This document shows, one piece after another, positions 40,779 to 53,387 of a stretch of DNA of 64,000 bases. Position 1 is the stretch's first letter; each line of letters opens with the position of its first letter. The stretch lies in NCBI GenBank assembly GCA_963575745.1, contig CAUYUJ010003032.1, forward strand, positions 18,816-82,815. Reading direction: 5' to 3'. The position numbers were made by a program, and so were the translations under genes. The notes below the pieces were generated by a model. It ran no database searches. It was given only the letters and a program-made list of their open reading frames with translations, and was not told where the DNA came from. Origin of the DNA: Prorocentrum cordatum (Eukaryota; Sar; Dinophyceae; Prorocentrales; Prorocentraceae).

Positions 40779-41266
40779 GGGAGCCTCGTAGAGCTTTCTT
40801 GCGCGGCGCTGCCGACTACACATTAAGATTTTTTGTTCACGATATCGCGAGTTCAGTACAGAAAACGGACAACACTCGTCAAAATGACTCGAAGAATACA
40901 AATGAGTTGGCGGACCCAGCTCGAGCAGCAGACCGAGTTCAGAGCTGTAGATCGAACAGATGAACGCGCCTCATGATTACCAATTGGTTTCTGGAAGCAT
41001 CAGCTCTGCAGCTTTTCCATGTCCCGAGATAAATAGAGAAACCGTTAATGCGCGTCAAGATGACTCGAAACGGCCGTCGGTTCCAGCAAGTGTTTTGATA
41101 GTAATATTGCAGCTACGGACCTAAGAGTTTAACTGACAGTCGCGGCATAACCTACTACACGTGAGAAAAAAAAACCGTTCTCAAAACGAATTTTCAATTT
41201 TTCCACACACATTAGAATCTCGACCCAAAGTTAACACATTCTCTCTTGATGCGCGGTCGGCAAACT
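40779..41266 (+). repeat. Class C cassette body to the right of LINE B
   Basis: GGGAGCCTCGTAGAGC and TTGCGCGGCGCTGCCGAC is the continuation of the class C cassette whose hairpin begins at 34905. It contains one monomer-like unit (GAGCAGCAGACCGAGTTC) and ends CTCTCTTGATGCGCGGTCGG before the next class A hairpin. Confidence 0.75.
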
Positions 41267-42440
41267 GGGCGCCGGCGGTAAACCGTCAACCTTTCTTACC
41301 GCCGGGGGACTCGTAGAGCTTCCTGACTGTATATAATGTAGAAAATAAATTGCAGAGAACGAAAAGTTTTTCAGCCGAAGCGATTTCAGACCTCTCGATG
41401 CAACAGCCGAACACCCCCTGATGCTTCTGGATTGTCTTCTGTACGAGCTCTGTTGCTCTCCTACAGCCCGAGTTACGTGCGCTCATCAACAGCACCTCTG
41501 AAGATAACTCAAACGAAACGAATAGTTTCCTAAACCCAGCTCGAGTATCAGACCGAATTCAGGCCTCTGAACGCGACAGACGGACGCGTCTGATGTCTCC
41601 GAATCGATCCCTGTGATGACCAGCCCTGCAGCTCCCCTACAGCCCGAGTTAGGTGCAGAAAACCGACAGCATCTTTCAGGATGACTCGAACAATACGAAC
41701 AGATTCGCGGACCGAGTTCAGCCAGCAGACCGAGTTCCGAGCTCTGGCGTCCACAGACGGACGCGCCTGACGTCTCCAAATCGATTGCTGTTCCCACACC
41801 AGCACTGTAGCCCCCTACAGCCCGAGTTAAGTTTAGAAAGCGACAGTACCTCTTTAGATAATTCGAATAATACGAATAGTTTCGCGATTCTAACTCGGGC
41901 AGCAGGGCGAGTTCAGAGCTCTCGATTCAACAGACGAACGCGCCGGATGATTCCCAATCGATTTCTGTGACTATAAGCTCTTTAGCTGCCCTACAGCTCG
42001 CGTTAAGCACAAAATATCGAGAGCGTTTGTCAAGATGACTCAGATAATACGAATAGGTGTTTGAACCTAGCTCGGATAGCAGACCGAGTTCAGGCCTCTG
42101 GGTTCAACAGGCGAACGCGCCTGATCATTCTACATCGATTAGCTGTGCTTACTGGCACTGTAGCTGTCCTTAATTAAGCTCGAGTTATGTTCAGAAAACC
42201 GACAGCGCGTATCAAGATGATTCGAAACGGGCGATCCCGCCCGTGTGCTTTTTGGCAGTAAAAGATACCCGATCGAGCTGAGATCAAGATGGCGAGCGGG
42301 AATAAGATCAAATATCACGGGAAAATACTAGAGCTGAAACGAATTGTTGAATTTCGATAACAAAATTTTCAACCGACCAAAAGTCACCAAAAGGTCCGTC
42401 GAGATTTTCCTTGCCAACTAGCTCTCCAGCGCCCCGGAAC
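41267..42440 (+). repeat. Class A cassette A16
   Basis: Subterminal GACTGTATATAATGTAG. A TTAATTAA insertion lies in the last monomer near 42171. Right end cut at CCCCGGAA. Confidence 0.85.
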
Positions 42441-42728
42441 TGGAACCGGCGGTAAACCGACAACCAGGTTACCGCCGGGGTCCTCGTAGAGCTCGTTGCT
42501 CGCACGGCGCTCCTCAGTAGATATGCAGGAAGAATCTGGAGGAATATTGCAAAAAATCGAAACATCACGTTTTATATTTTGATTCGAAGACGATTTCGTC
42601 AAGTGTTTTGAAAGCAATACTGCCCCTACGGGCATCAGAATTCATTGGCGAACGCAAAATAACCCACAACAGGTGCGAAGAATACCGGTTCTCAAAATGA
42701 ATGTTCAAATCTCTCACAAAGTTCGAAC
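42441..42728 (+). repeat. Class C cassette, truncated
   Basis: Hairpin loop ACCGACAACCAGG, then GGTCCTCGTAGAGCTC and TGCTCGCACGGCGCTCCTC. Cut at CACAAAGTTCGAA by the hairpin that holds LINE C. Confidence 0.8.
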
Positions 42729-42759
42729 TGGGCGCCGGCGGTAAACCGTCAACCTTTCT
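42729..42759 (+). repeat. Left half of class A hairpin occupied by LINE C
   Basis: GGGCGCCGGCGGTAAACC and GTCAACCTTTCTT, then the LINE 3' end. The right flank resumes at about 44487 with GGGGACTCGTAGAGC; the arm ACCGCC is missing, a deletion of about 8 bp at the target. Confidence 0.85.
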
Positions 42760-42957
42760 TTTTTGCGGACTTTGCGGTCGACTGTGCAGGCTTTCCAGCC
42801 TAGTCGGAAGCAAGGAGCGGGCGCATCGGGAGTAGGCGGAAGCCTCACCGATCCAAACGATCAGAGGCGAAAGCCAACTCTTATTAGGAGGATGAGAGGT
42901 CAAGCACACACACACGACAAACGAGGGCATGGCGTGAGTGAGCACAATCAAAATCAC

Positions 42958-43811
42958 ATCATATCCTGTCCGAAATACGCTTGTACAACCCGCGGCAAGA
43001 TCATAATCGTATGCTCAACGGCCGAGACATCGGCATCAGTCACTGTTGAAGTTGGATCAATCGAGAGTGCCGCACTCTACACCTCCGTCCAAATGATCTC
43101 ATGGCTGAGTGGCTGCCTTGAGAGTCTCGATACCCTTCCAACATCTATCCAGCACCCGACTCCCACGCCGTCGCAAGAGACACCACCATCGAATCCAGCT
43201 CTGATGGCACAAACGCGAAACACCTGTTGTAACTGAGGGGCGTGAAGCCCTATCCTATCTCGAATCACTGGTGGCCCGACGCGGGCCGTATGAGTGAGTA
43301 CATCTGCACGCGTGTTCCATTCCCTATATGTGTGGTCAATAATTTCCCTCCCGTGACAGGCAGGCCTAATTCCATATCTTTGACACATGTTGTCGAGTTG
43401 GTTTATCATTCTGTTGATCCTATCCTGATACGTACGATTAAGCACCCTCCAGACACCCTGCAGCCAAGACACCACCAGAAGACTGTCCCCAGAAATATAC
43501 ACAGGGATCCCAAATGAGTCGAGGTCGTACTCAACCTCCTTCATATTTTGTAACGCAATACGTTTGGCCAGTTTGTCGTTGAACGCCGCAGTGCCCTCTT
43601 GGGCCCCATAGGTGTGTAGGTCGTTTGTGTGATAGTAAGTACCTCCTGCGGGGCCCCACCTGTTGTACCGTACCCTTTTCTTTTCTGAAAATAACTCAGC
43701 ATCGTCCGTGTACACATGTGTTCGCAGAACTGAACATACGCAGCATCTGTCGGCACAAAGGACTCCCACCATTTGAGTCCGTAGAATTCGCAGAAAGAAA
43801 ATAGCCAGCAT
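42958..43811 (-). pseudogene. RNase H domain with permuted motif order, inactivated (LINE C)
   Basis: Reads AFNDKLAKRIALQN, VYISGDSLLVVSWL, HTYREWNTRADVLT, IRAGFDGGVSCDGVGVG, then a TAG at 43077 inside HEIIWTEV, after which the same frame continues to TSTVTDADVSAVEH and ends near 42958. The motif order III-IV-I-II is the same as in copies A and B. The last acid is Asp instead of Glu (TDADVSA for TDTELSA), so this copy has both a stop and a changed catalytic residue. Confidence 0.75.
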
Positions 43812-44486
43812 CTCTGGCCGACAGCTCGACCTGAACTAACATGTCTCCTTTTTAGCTGCGAAGCCTCTTGGAAGTGAAACATACCCCGCAAGCACTCAGA
43901 CGCATCCGTCCTGAGTCTGTCCCACAATGGGCCATACGCAACCGTAGTCATGTGGGGATCTCTCCACGTACGCTGCGTCGAAGATATTTCCTCATGAGAA
44001 GCAGTACACATCATAGAAATGAAATCAGCAGCATCCTTCGCGGAGTTCCACACCATACGAAGAAATCTCTGCACCAAACTCGCAAATCCATAAGATCGGA
44101 ATTGCTCTCTGGCCTCGTGGTACCGTCGTCGGTTCCAGTCCGCCATAGTCTCCTCCTCTCTCCTCGGCCGTCGAAACATACGGCACAAACACCATCCCTC
44201 GAAGGCATTGAGCATGTGTAGCGAGGAAGCATCCGCAGTACATGTCTCTAGACAATACAACGCCATACTCTGCACCTTGTCTTGATAACGGCAAAACTTA
44301 TCACGAACAGCTACCGCTCTGTTACGAAAGAAATTCGACTGTCCAATGAAACAAGCTCGAGCCTCCTTGATGCGATATTCAACATCAGGATAAGCAGGCA
44401 CTAAGTATGTGGAGAAAATCTCATGACCCAATACTTTCATACTGCCAACACGTCGAAGTCTAAAGCTCTGATATCTCGAGCACGCA
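43541..44486 (-). pseudogene. LINE C: RT thumb and connector region
   Basis: The frame reads SMKVLGHEIFSTYL, IGQSNFFRNRAV, DKFCRYQDKVQSMALY, AFEGWCLCRMF, RRRYHEAREQF, LWDRLRTDASECLR, FCEFYGLKWWESF and TMLSYFQKRKG. Each block aligns with LINE B between its RT end and RNase H, here without stops. It leaves frame near 43690, where the RNase H frame takes over. The first few codons of the open frame (right of 44486) come from the cassette flank. Confidence 0.8.
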
Positions 44487-45617
44487 GGGGGACTCGTAGA
44501 GCTTCCTGACAATATATAATGTGAAAAAGAATTTCAGAGAACGACTAGTTTTTCAGCCCAAGCGATTATAGACCTCTCAAGATGACTCTAACAAAACAAA
44601 CGAACAGTTTTCCAATCGAGCTCGAGTATGAAACCGAGTTCAGACCTCTGAATGCGACAGGCGGACGCGTCTCATGTCTGCGGATCGATTCCTGTGATTA
44701 CCAGCTCTGCAGCCCCCCATACAGCCTGAGTTAAGTGCAGAAAACCGAGAGTATCTCTCTGGATGACTCGAATAATACAACAGTTTCGCGAATCTCGTTC
44801 GAGCAGCAGATCGAGTTCCGAGCTCTCGGTTCGACGAACGGACGCGCCTGATGTCTCGGAAATCGATTCCTGTGACCAGCAGCACTGTAGCCCTCCCCCA
44901 GCACGATTTAAGTACAGAAAACCGAGAGCACTTCTCAAGATGACTCGAACAATACCAATAGGTTGGCGAACTAGCTCGGGGAGCAGGCCGGGTTCAGAGC
45001 TCTTGATTCAACAGACGAACGCGCCTGATAATTCTCAATCGATTTCTGTGATTATCAGCTCTGTGGCTGCCCTACAGATCGAGTTAAGTACGAAAAACCG
45101 AGAGCGTCTGCTACAATGACTCGAATAATACGAATAGGTTTGCGACCCTAGCTCGGCTAGCAGACCGAGTTCAGACCTCTGGATTCAACAGGCGAACGCG
45201 CCTGATCATTCTGAATGCATTAGCTGTGCTGACCAGCTCTGTAGTTGTCCTGAAGCTCGAGTTATCTTGAGAAAACCGACAGCGCGTATCAAGATGACTC
45301 GAAACGGCCGTTCCCGCCTGCCTGCTTTTTGGCCTTCAAAGTTACCCGATCGAGCTGAGATCAAGATGGCGAGCGGGAATAAGATCGAATATCATGGGAA
45401 AAAATACTAGAGCTCTAACGAATGGTCAAATTTTGAGAACAAACTTTTCAACCGACCAAAAGTCACCAAAAGGTCCGTCGAGATTTTTCTTGCCAACTAG
45501 CTCTCCAGCTCCCCGGAATTACTCTTAAGCTTCCAGCAATAACTTGCTAAGGGAAGCTCTACGAGTTACAAACGACCCAAAGTTCGCACATTGTCCGTCG
45601 CGGCCGGGTGGGTGAAC
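44487..45617 (+). repeat. Class A cassette A17 body, right of LINE C
   Basis: Terminal repeat ACTCGTAGAGCTTCC, subterminal GACAATATATAATGTG. Nearly identical to A18, A30 and A31. Complete right end (GGAAGCTCTACGAGTTAC, about 45554-45570), then a 45-bp class B fragment (AACGACCCAAAGTT). Confidence 0.9.
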
Positions 45618-46690
45618 TGGGCGCCGGCGGTAAACCGTTTACCTTTCTTACCGCCGGGGGACTCGTAGAGCTTCCTGACAATATATAATGTGGGAAAGAA
45701 TTTCAGAGAACGACTAGTTTTTCAGCCCAAGCGATTATAGACCTCTCAAGATGACTCTAACAAAACAAACGAACAGTTTTCCAATCGAGCTCGAGTATGA
45801 AACCGAGTTCAGACCTCTGAATGCGACAGGCGGACGCGTCTGATGTCTGCGGATCGATTCCTGTGATTACCAGCTCTGCAGCCCCCCATACAGCCTGAGT
45901 TAAGTGCAGAAAACCGAGAGTACCTCTCAGGATGACTCGAATAATACAACAGTTTCGCGGATCTCGTTCGAGCAGCAGACCGAGTTCCGAGCTCTCGGTT
46001 CGACGAACGGACGCGCCTGATGTCTCGAAATCGATTCCTGTGACCAGCAGCACTGTAGCCCTCCCCCAGCACGATTTAAGTACAGAAAACCGAGAGCACT
46101 TCTCAAGATGACTCGAACAATACCAATAGGTTCGCGAACCTAGCTCGGGGAGCAGGCCGAGTTCAGAGCTCTTCATTCAACAGACGAACGCGCCTGATAA
46201 TTCTCAATCGATTTCTGTGATTATCAGCTCTGTGGCTGCCCTACAGATCGAGTTAAGTACGAAAAACCGAGAGCGTCTGCTACAATGACTCGAATATTAC
46301 GAATAGGTTTGCGACCCTACTCGGCTAGCAGACCGAGTCCAGACCTCTGGATTCAACAGGCGAACGCGCCTGATCATTCTGAATGCATTAGCTGTGCTGA
46401 CCAGCTCTGTAGTTGTCCTCAAGCTCGAGTTATCTTGAGAAAACCGACAGCGCGTATCAAGATGACTCGAAACGGCCGTTCCCGCCTGCCTGCTTTTTGG
46501 CCTTCAAAGTTACCCGATCGAGCTGAGATCAAGATGGCGAGCGGGAATAAGATCGAATATCATGGGAAAAAATACTAGAGCTCTAACGAATGGTCAAATT
46601 TTGAGAACAAAATTTTCAACCGACCAAAAGTCACCAAAAGGTCCGTCGAGATTTTTCTTGCCAACTAGCTCTCCAGCGCTCCGGAATTAC
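45618..46690 (+). repeat. Class A cassette A18
   Basis: Near-identical neighbour of A17. The loop has a three-base change (ACCGTTTACC). Cut at CCGGAATT. Confidence 0.9.
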
Positions 46691-48111
46691 TGGGCGCCGG
46701 CGGTAAACCGTCAACCTTTCTTACCGCCGGGGGACTCGTAGAGCTTCCTGACAGTATATAGTGTGGGAAAAAATCCAGAGAACGACTAGTTTTCAGCCCA
46801 AGCGATTTCAGACCTCTCAAGATGACTCTAAGAAAAAAACAACAGTTTCGCAACCCAGTTCGAGTATCAGACCGAGTTCAGACATCTCAATGCGACAGGC
46901 GGACGCGTCTGATGTCTGCGAATCGACTCATGTGATTACCAGCCCTGCAGCCCCCCTACAGCCCGAGTTAAGTGCAGAAAACCGACAGCATCTCTGAGGA
47001 TGACTCGAATAATACAATAGTTTCGCGGACCTGTTTCGAGCAGCTGACCAAGTTCTGAGCTCTCGAATCGACCAACGAACGCGCCTGATGTCTGCAAATC
47101 GATTTCTATGACCCACAGCACTGTAGCCCTCCCCCAGCACGAGTTGAGTGCAGAAAATTGAGAGCACTTTTCACGATGATTCGGACAATACGAATAGTTT
47201 CGCGAACCTAGCTCGGGCAGCAGGCCGAGGTCAGAGCTCTCGATACAACAGACAAACGCGCCCGATAATTCACAATCGATTTCTGTGACTATAGGCTCTG
47301 TAGCTGCCCTACAGCTCGAGTTAAGGACAGAAAACCGAGAGCGTTTGTCAAGATGACTCCAATAATACGAATAGATTTGCGGACCTAGCTCGGCTAGCAG
47401 ACCGAGTTCAGACCTCTGGAGTCGAGGCGAACGCGCCTGATGATTCTGAATGCGATGGATGTGCTTACCAGCTCTGTAGCTGCCCTGCAGCTCGAATGAA
47501 GTACAAAATACCCACCACGCGTATCAAGTTGATTCGAATAATACGAACAGGTTTGCGGACATAGCTCGGCTAGCAGACCGAGTTCAGACCTATTCATTCA
47601 ACAGGCGAACGCGCCTGATGATTCTGAGTGCGATAGGTGTGCTTACCAGCACTGTAGCTGCTCTACAGCTCGAGTTGAGTAGAAAATACGACAACGCGTA
47701 TCAAGTTAACTCGAATAATACGAATAGGTTTGCGGACCTAGCTCGGCTAGCATACGAGTTCAGACCTATCGATTCAACAGGCGAACGCGCCTGATGATTC
47801 TGAGTGCGATAGGTGTGCTTACCAGCTCTGTAGCTGTCCTACAGCTCGAGTTAAGTACAAAATACCGACAACGCGTATCAAGATGACTCGAAACGGCCGA
47901 TCCCGCCAGTGTGCTTTTTGGCAGTAAAAGCTACCCGATCGAGCTGAGATCAAGATGGCGAGCGGGAATAAGATCGAATATCACGGGAAAAAATACTAGA
48001 GCACAAACGAATTGTTGAATTTCGAGAACAAAATTTTCAACCGACCAAAAGTTGTGAAAAGTTCAGTTCTTTTTTTTCGAGCCAACTAGCTCTCCAGCGC
48101 GCCGGAATTAC
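46691..48111 (+). repeat. Class A cassette A19, extra monomers
   Basis: At 1.42 kb the longest uninterrupted class A copy. Three consecutive similar monomers (TGCGATRGRTGTGCTTACC at about 47450, 47631 and 47810, spacing ~180) show recent tandem gain. Subterminal GACAGTATATAGTGTGG. Cut at CCGGAATT. Confidence 0.88.
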
Positions 48112-49411
48112 TGGGCGCCGGCGGTAAACCGTCAACCTTGGTTACCGCCGGGGGACTCGTAGAGCTTCCTGGCTCCACTTAAGTTGAGAAAACCGACAGC
48201 ACCTTCCAACATTCCAACTCATAGTGAGTATTTGTTAACCTCTGAATGCGACAGGCGGACGCGTCTGCTGTCTGCGAATCGACTTCTGCTATGACCAGCC
48301 CTGCAACCCCCCTGCCGCCCGAGTCAAGTGCAGAAAACCGACAGCACCTCTCAGGATGACTCGAACTATACGAATAGTGTTCGCGGACCTAGTTCGGGCA
48401 GCAGACCGAGTTCAGAGCTCTGCATTCGACGGGCGGACGCGCCTGATCTCTTCAAATCGATTCCTGTGACCACGAGCAAAATAGCCCCCAACAGCTCCAG
48501 GCAAGTGCAGAGAACCGACAGCATCTCGCTTCTCAAGATGACTCGACCAATACGAATAGTTTCGCGATTCTAGATCGGGCAGCAGACCGAGTTCAGAGCT
48601 CGGATTCGACAGGCAAACGCAACTGGTGATTTTCAATCGTTTCTGTGAATATCAGCTCTTTAGCTGTACTGTACCTCGAGTTGGGTACAGAAAACTGAGA
48701 GCGCCTGTCAGGATGATTCGAACAATACGAATAGTTTTGCGGACTTAGTTCGGGCAACAGACCGAGTTTGGAGCTGCAGATTCCGCAGGCGAACGCGCCT
48801 GATTCTTCGAATCGATTCTAGTGATTATCAGCCATGCAGCCGCCCAACAGCTCGAGGTAAGTGCAGAGAACCGACAGCATCTCGCAAGCGACTCGAATAA
48901 TATGAATAGTTTCGCGATTCTAGATCGGGCAGCAAACCAAGTTCAGAGCTCTGGATTTCAAGAGACAAAGACCACTGATGATTCTGAATTGGATTCTGTA
49001 CGTATCAGCTCTTTATCTGTCCTGTAGCTCGAAATAAATACAAAAAACCGAGAGCGCCTGTCAAGATGACTCGAATAATACGAATAGGTTTGTGGACCTA
49101 GCTCGGCTAACAGACCGAGTTCAGACCTCTGGATTGAACAGGCGAACGCGCCTAATCATTCTACATCAATTAGCTGTGCTTACCAGCTCTCTAGCTGTCC
49201 TGAAGCTCGAGTTATCTTCAGAAAACCGACAGCGCGTGACAAGATCACTCGAAACGGCCGATCCCGCCAGTGTGCTTTTCGATAGTAATATTCACCCGAT
49301 CGAGCTGAGATCAAGATGGCGAGCGGGAATAAGATCTAAGATCACGGGAAAAAATACTAGAGCTCAAACGAATGGTTGAATTTCGAGAACATATTTTTCA
49401 ACCGAGCAAAC
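48112..49411 (+). repeat. Class A cassette A20
   Basis: Subterminal GGCTCCACTTAAGTTG. Seven monomer markers can be followed. Cut early at CAACCGAGCAAA, in the middle of the tail. Confidence 0.85.
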
Positions 49412-50270
49412 TGGGCGCCGGCGGTAAACCGTCAACCTTTGTTACCGCCGGGGAACTCGTAGAGCTTCCTGACAACATATAGTGTCGAAAAAAATGCAGA
49501 GAACGAATAGTTTTTCAGCCCAACTCGAGTATCAGACCGAGTTCAGACCTCTGAATGCGACAGACGGACGCGTCTGATCTCTGCGAATCGATTCCTGTGG
49601 TTACCCGCCCTGCAGCCTCTCTACAGCCCGAGTTAAGTGCAGAACGCCGACAGTAGCTCTCAAGATGACTGGGAGAATACGAACAGTTTCGTGATTCTGG
49701 ATCGCGCAGCAGACCGAGTTCAGAGCTCTGGATTCGACAGACAAACGCGACTGATGATTCTGAATCGGTTTCTGTAACTATCAGCCCTGTAGCTGTCCTA
49801 TAACTCGAGTTGAGTACAGGACACCGAGAGCGCCTATCAAGATGATTCGAATAATACGAATAGGTTTGCGGACCTGGCTCGGCTAGCAGACCGAGTTCAG
49901 ACCTCTAGTTGGAACAGCCGAACGCACCTAATCATTCTACATCGATTAGCTGTGCTTACCAGCTCTGTAGCTGTCCTACAGCTCGAGTTAAGTACAAAAT
50001 ACCGACAACGCGTATCAAGATGACTCGAAACGGCCGATCCCGCCAGTGTGCTTTTTGGCAGTAAAAGATACCCGATCGAGCTGAGATCAAGATGACGAGC
50101 GGGAATAAGATCGAATATCACGGGAAAAAATACTAGAGCTCAAACGAATTGTTGAATTTCGAGAACGAAATTTTCAACCGACCAAAAGTTGTGAAAAGTT
50201 CAGTTCTTTTTTTTCGAGCCAACTAGCTCTCCAGCGCTTCGGAATTACTCTAAAGCTTCCAGCAATAACT
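49412..50270 (+). repeat. Class A cassette A21, short
   Basis: 860 bp with fewer monomers; subterminal GACAACATATAGTGTCG. Tail form GTTGTGAAAAGTTCAG. Cut at CAGCAATA. Confidence 0.85.
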
Positions 50271-51388
50271 GGGCGCCGGCGGTAAACCGTCAACCTTGGT
50301 TACCGCCGGGGGACTCGTAGAGCTTCCTAACTCGACTTAAGTTGAGAAAACAGACAGCCCTTACCAACAATCTGACTTATAGTGAATAGTTTTTGACCTC
50401 TGAAGCGTCTTGTCTCAATCGGCTCCTGTCATTACCAGCCCTGCAGCCCCCCTACAGCCCGAGTTAAGTGCAGAAAACCGACAGCATCTCTCAGGATCAC
50501 TCGAACAATAGGAATAGTTTCGCGGACCTAGTTCGGGCAGCAGACAGAGTTCAGAGCTATGTATTCGACAGGCGGACGCGCCTGATGTCTTCGAATCGAT
50601 TCCAGTGATTACCAGCCATGCAGCCCCCCTACAGCCCGAGTTAAGTCCAGATAACCGACAGCATCTTGCAAGCGACTCGAACGATACGAATAGTTTCGCG
50701 ATTCTAGATCGGGCAGCAGACCGAGTTCAGGGCTCTGGATTCGACAGACAAACGCAACTGATGATTCTCCATTGGTGCCTGTAAATATCAGCTCTGTAGC
50801 TGTCCTACAGCTCGAGTTAAGTGCAGAAAACCGAGAGTTTCTGTCAAGATGACTCGAATAATACGAACAGGTTTGTGGACCTAGCTCGGCTAGCAGACCG
50901 AGTTCAGACCTCTGGGTTCAACAGGCGAACGCGCCTGATCATTCTGCATGCATTAGCTGTGCTTACCAGCTCTGTAGCTGCCCTAGAGCTCGAGTTATGT
51001 TCAGAAAACCGTCAGCGCATATCAAGATGACTCAAAACGGCCGATCCCGCCACAGTGCTTTTCGATAGTAATATTCACCCGATCGAGCTCAGATCAAGAT
51101 GGCGAGCGGGAATAAGATCGAATATCACGGGAAAAAAACTAGAGCACAAACGAATTGTTGAATTTCGAGAACAAAATTTTCAACCGACCAAAAGTTGTCA
51201 AAAGTTCAGTCGAGATTTTTCGAGCCAACTAGCTGTGGGGCGCACCGGAATTACTCTTAGCTTCCAGCAATAACTTGCTAAGGGAAGCTCTACGAGTTAC
51301 TTGCTCAGGGAAGCTCTACGAGTTAAGTTGTGAAAAGTTCAGTTCTTTTTTTTCGAGCCAACTAGCTCTCCCACGCGCCGGAATTACT
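50271..51388 (+). repeat. Class A cassette A22 with doubled right end
   Basis: Subterminal AACTCGACTTAAGTTG. Two right ends in tandem (CTAAGGGAAGCTCTACGAGT and CTCAGGGAAGCTCTACGAGT, about 51287-51325), then a partial tail fragment to 51388. Confidence 0.85.
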
Positions 51389-52312
51389 GGGCGCCGGCGG
51401 TAAACCGTCAACCTTGGTTACCGCCGGGGAACTCGTAGAGCTTCCTAGCTCGACTTAAGTTGAGCAAACCGACAGCACCTAGCAACATTCCGACTCATAG
51501 TGAATATGTTTTGACCTCTCAATGCGACAGGCGGACGCGTCTAATCTCTGCGAATCGACTCCTGTCAGTATCAGCCCTGCAACCGCCCTACAGCCTGAGT
51601 TAAGTGCAGAAAACTGACAGTACCTCTCAGGATGACTCGAATAATACAATAGTTTCGCAGAGCTAATTCGGGCAGCAGACCGAGTTCCGAGCTCTGGATT
51701 CGACAGGCGGACGCGCCTGACGTCTTTAAATCGATTCCTGTGACGACCAGCACTGTAGCCCCCCTCAGCGCGAGTTCAATGACGAAAATCGAGAGCACTT
51801 CTCAATATGGTTCAACCAATACGAAACGTTTCGAGATTCTAGATCTGGCAGCAGACCGAGTTGAGAGCTCCGGATTCGGCAGACAAACACAACTGATGAT
51901 TCTGAATCGGTTTCTCTAAATATCAGCTCTGTCGCTGTCCTACAGCTCGAGTTAAGTACAGAAAACCAAGAGTCCCTGTCAAGATGACTCGAATGATACG
52001 AATAGGTTTGCGGACCTAGCTCGGCTAACAGACCGAGTTCGGACCTCTGGAATCACCAGGCGAACGCGCCTAATCATTCTGCATCGATTAGCTGTGCTTA
52101 CCAGCTCTGTAGCTGTCCTAAAGCTCGAGTTATGGTGAGAAAACCGTCAGCGCGTATCAAGATGACTCAAAACGGCCGATCCCGCCACAGTGCTTTTCGA
52201 TAGTAATATTCACCCGATCGAGCTGAGATCAAGATGGCGAGCGGGAATAAGATCGAATATCACGGGAAAAAATACTAGAGCTCAAACGAATTGTCAAATT
52301 TCGACAACAAAA
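51389..52312 (+). repeat. Class A cassette A23, intact counterpart of the LINE D target
   Basis: Almost identical to A25 (53388-54632) but with an uninterrupted hairpin, so it shows the target before LINE D inserted. Cut at ACAACAAAA. Confidence 0.9.
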
Positions 52313-53387
52313 CTGGGCGCCGGCGGTAAACCGTCAACCTTGGTTACCGCCGGGGGACTCATAGAGCTTCCTGACAATATAATGTGGAAACAAAAAACCA
52401 GAGAATTTCAACCCAAGAAGTCGGACCTCTCAAGATGACTCTGGCAAAAAAACAAGTTTGGAACCGAAGCTCGAGTGTGAAACCGAGTTCAGACCTCTGA
52501 ATGCGACAGGCCGACGCGTCTGATGTCTGTGAATCGACTCCTGTGATAAACAGCTTTGGAGCCCCCCTACAGCCCGAGTTAACTGCAGAAACCGACAGCA
52601 GCTATCAGGATGACTTGAATAATACAATAGTTTCGCAGAGCTAGTTCGAGCAGCAGACCGAGTTGCGAGCTCTCGGTTCGACAGACGCACGCGTCTGATG
52701 TCTCGACATCGATTTCTGTGACCAGCAGGACTGTAGCTCTTCCCCAGCACGAGTTAAGTGCAGAAAACCGAGAGCACTTCTCAAGATGATTCGACCAATA
52801 CAAATAGTTTCGCGGACCTGGCTCGGGCAGCAGGCCGAGTTCACAGCTCTCGATTGAACAGACGAACGCGTCTGATGATTTTCAATCGATTTCTGTGAAC
52901 ATCAGCTCTGTAACTGCCCTAGAGCTCGAGTTAAGTACAGAAAACCGAGATTGTCTGCTACGATGACTCGAATTACGATAGGTTTGCGGACCTAGCTCGG
53001 CTAGCAGACCGAGTTCAGACCTCTGTATTCAACAGGCGAACGCGCCTAATCATTCTGGATCGATTAGCTGTGCTTACCAGCTCTGTAGCTGTCCTGAAGC
53101 TCGAGTTATCTTGATAAAACCGACAGCGCGTATCAAGATGACTCAAAACGGCCGATCCCGCCACAGTGCTTTTCGATAGTAATATTCACCCGATCGAGCT
53201 GAGATCAAGATGGCGAGCGGAAATAAGATCGAATGTCACGGGAAAAAATACTAGAGCTCAAACGAATTGTTGAATTTCGAGAACAAAATTTTCAACCGAG
53301 CAAAAGTTGTCAAAAGTTCAGTCGAGATTTTTCGAGCCAACTAGCTGTGGGGCGCGCCGGAATTACTCTTAGCTTCCAGCAATAACT
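52313..53387 (+). repeat. Class A cassette A24
   Basis: Terminal repeat ACTCATAGAGCTTCC (one change), subterminal GACAATATAATGTGG. Cut at CAGCAATA. Confidence 0.85.

Larger units (their letters stand above)
42760..44486 (-). mobile_element. LINE copy C, 5'-truncated
   Basis: 1.73 kb, truncated in the RT thumb region. The 3' UTR of about 200 nt shares the GGCGAAAGCCAACTCTTATT block (about 42867-42886, plus strand) with copies B and D. It contains a (CA)n run near 42904-42915. The insertion point is the same as in copies A, B and D. Confidence 0.9.
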
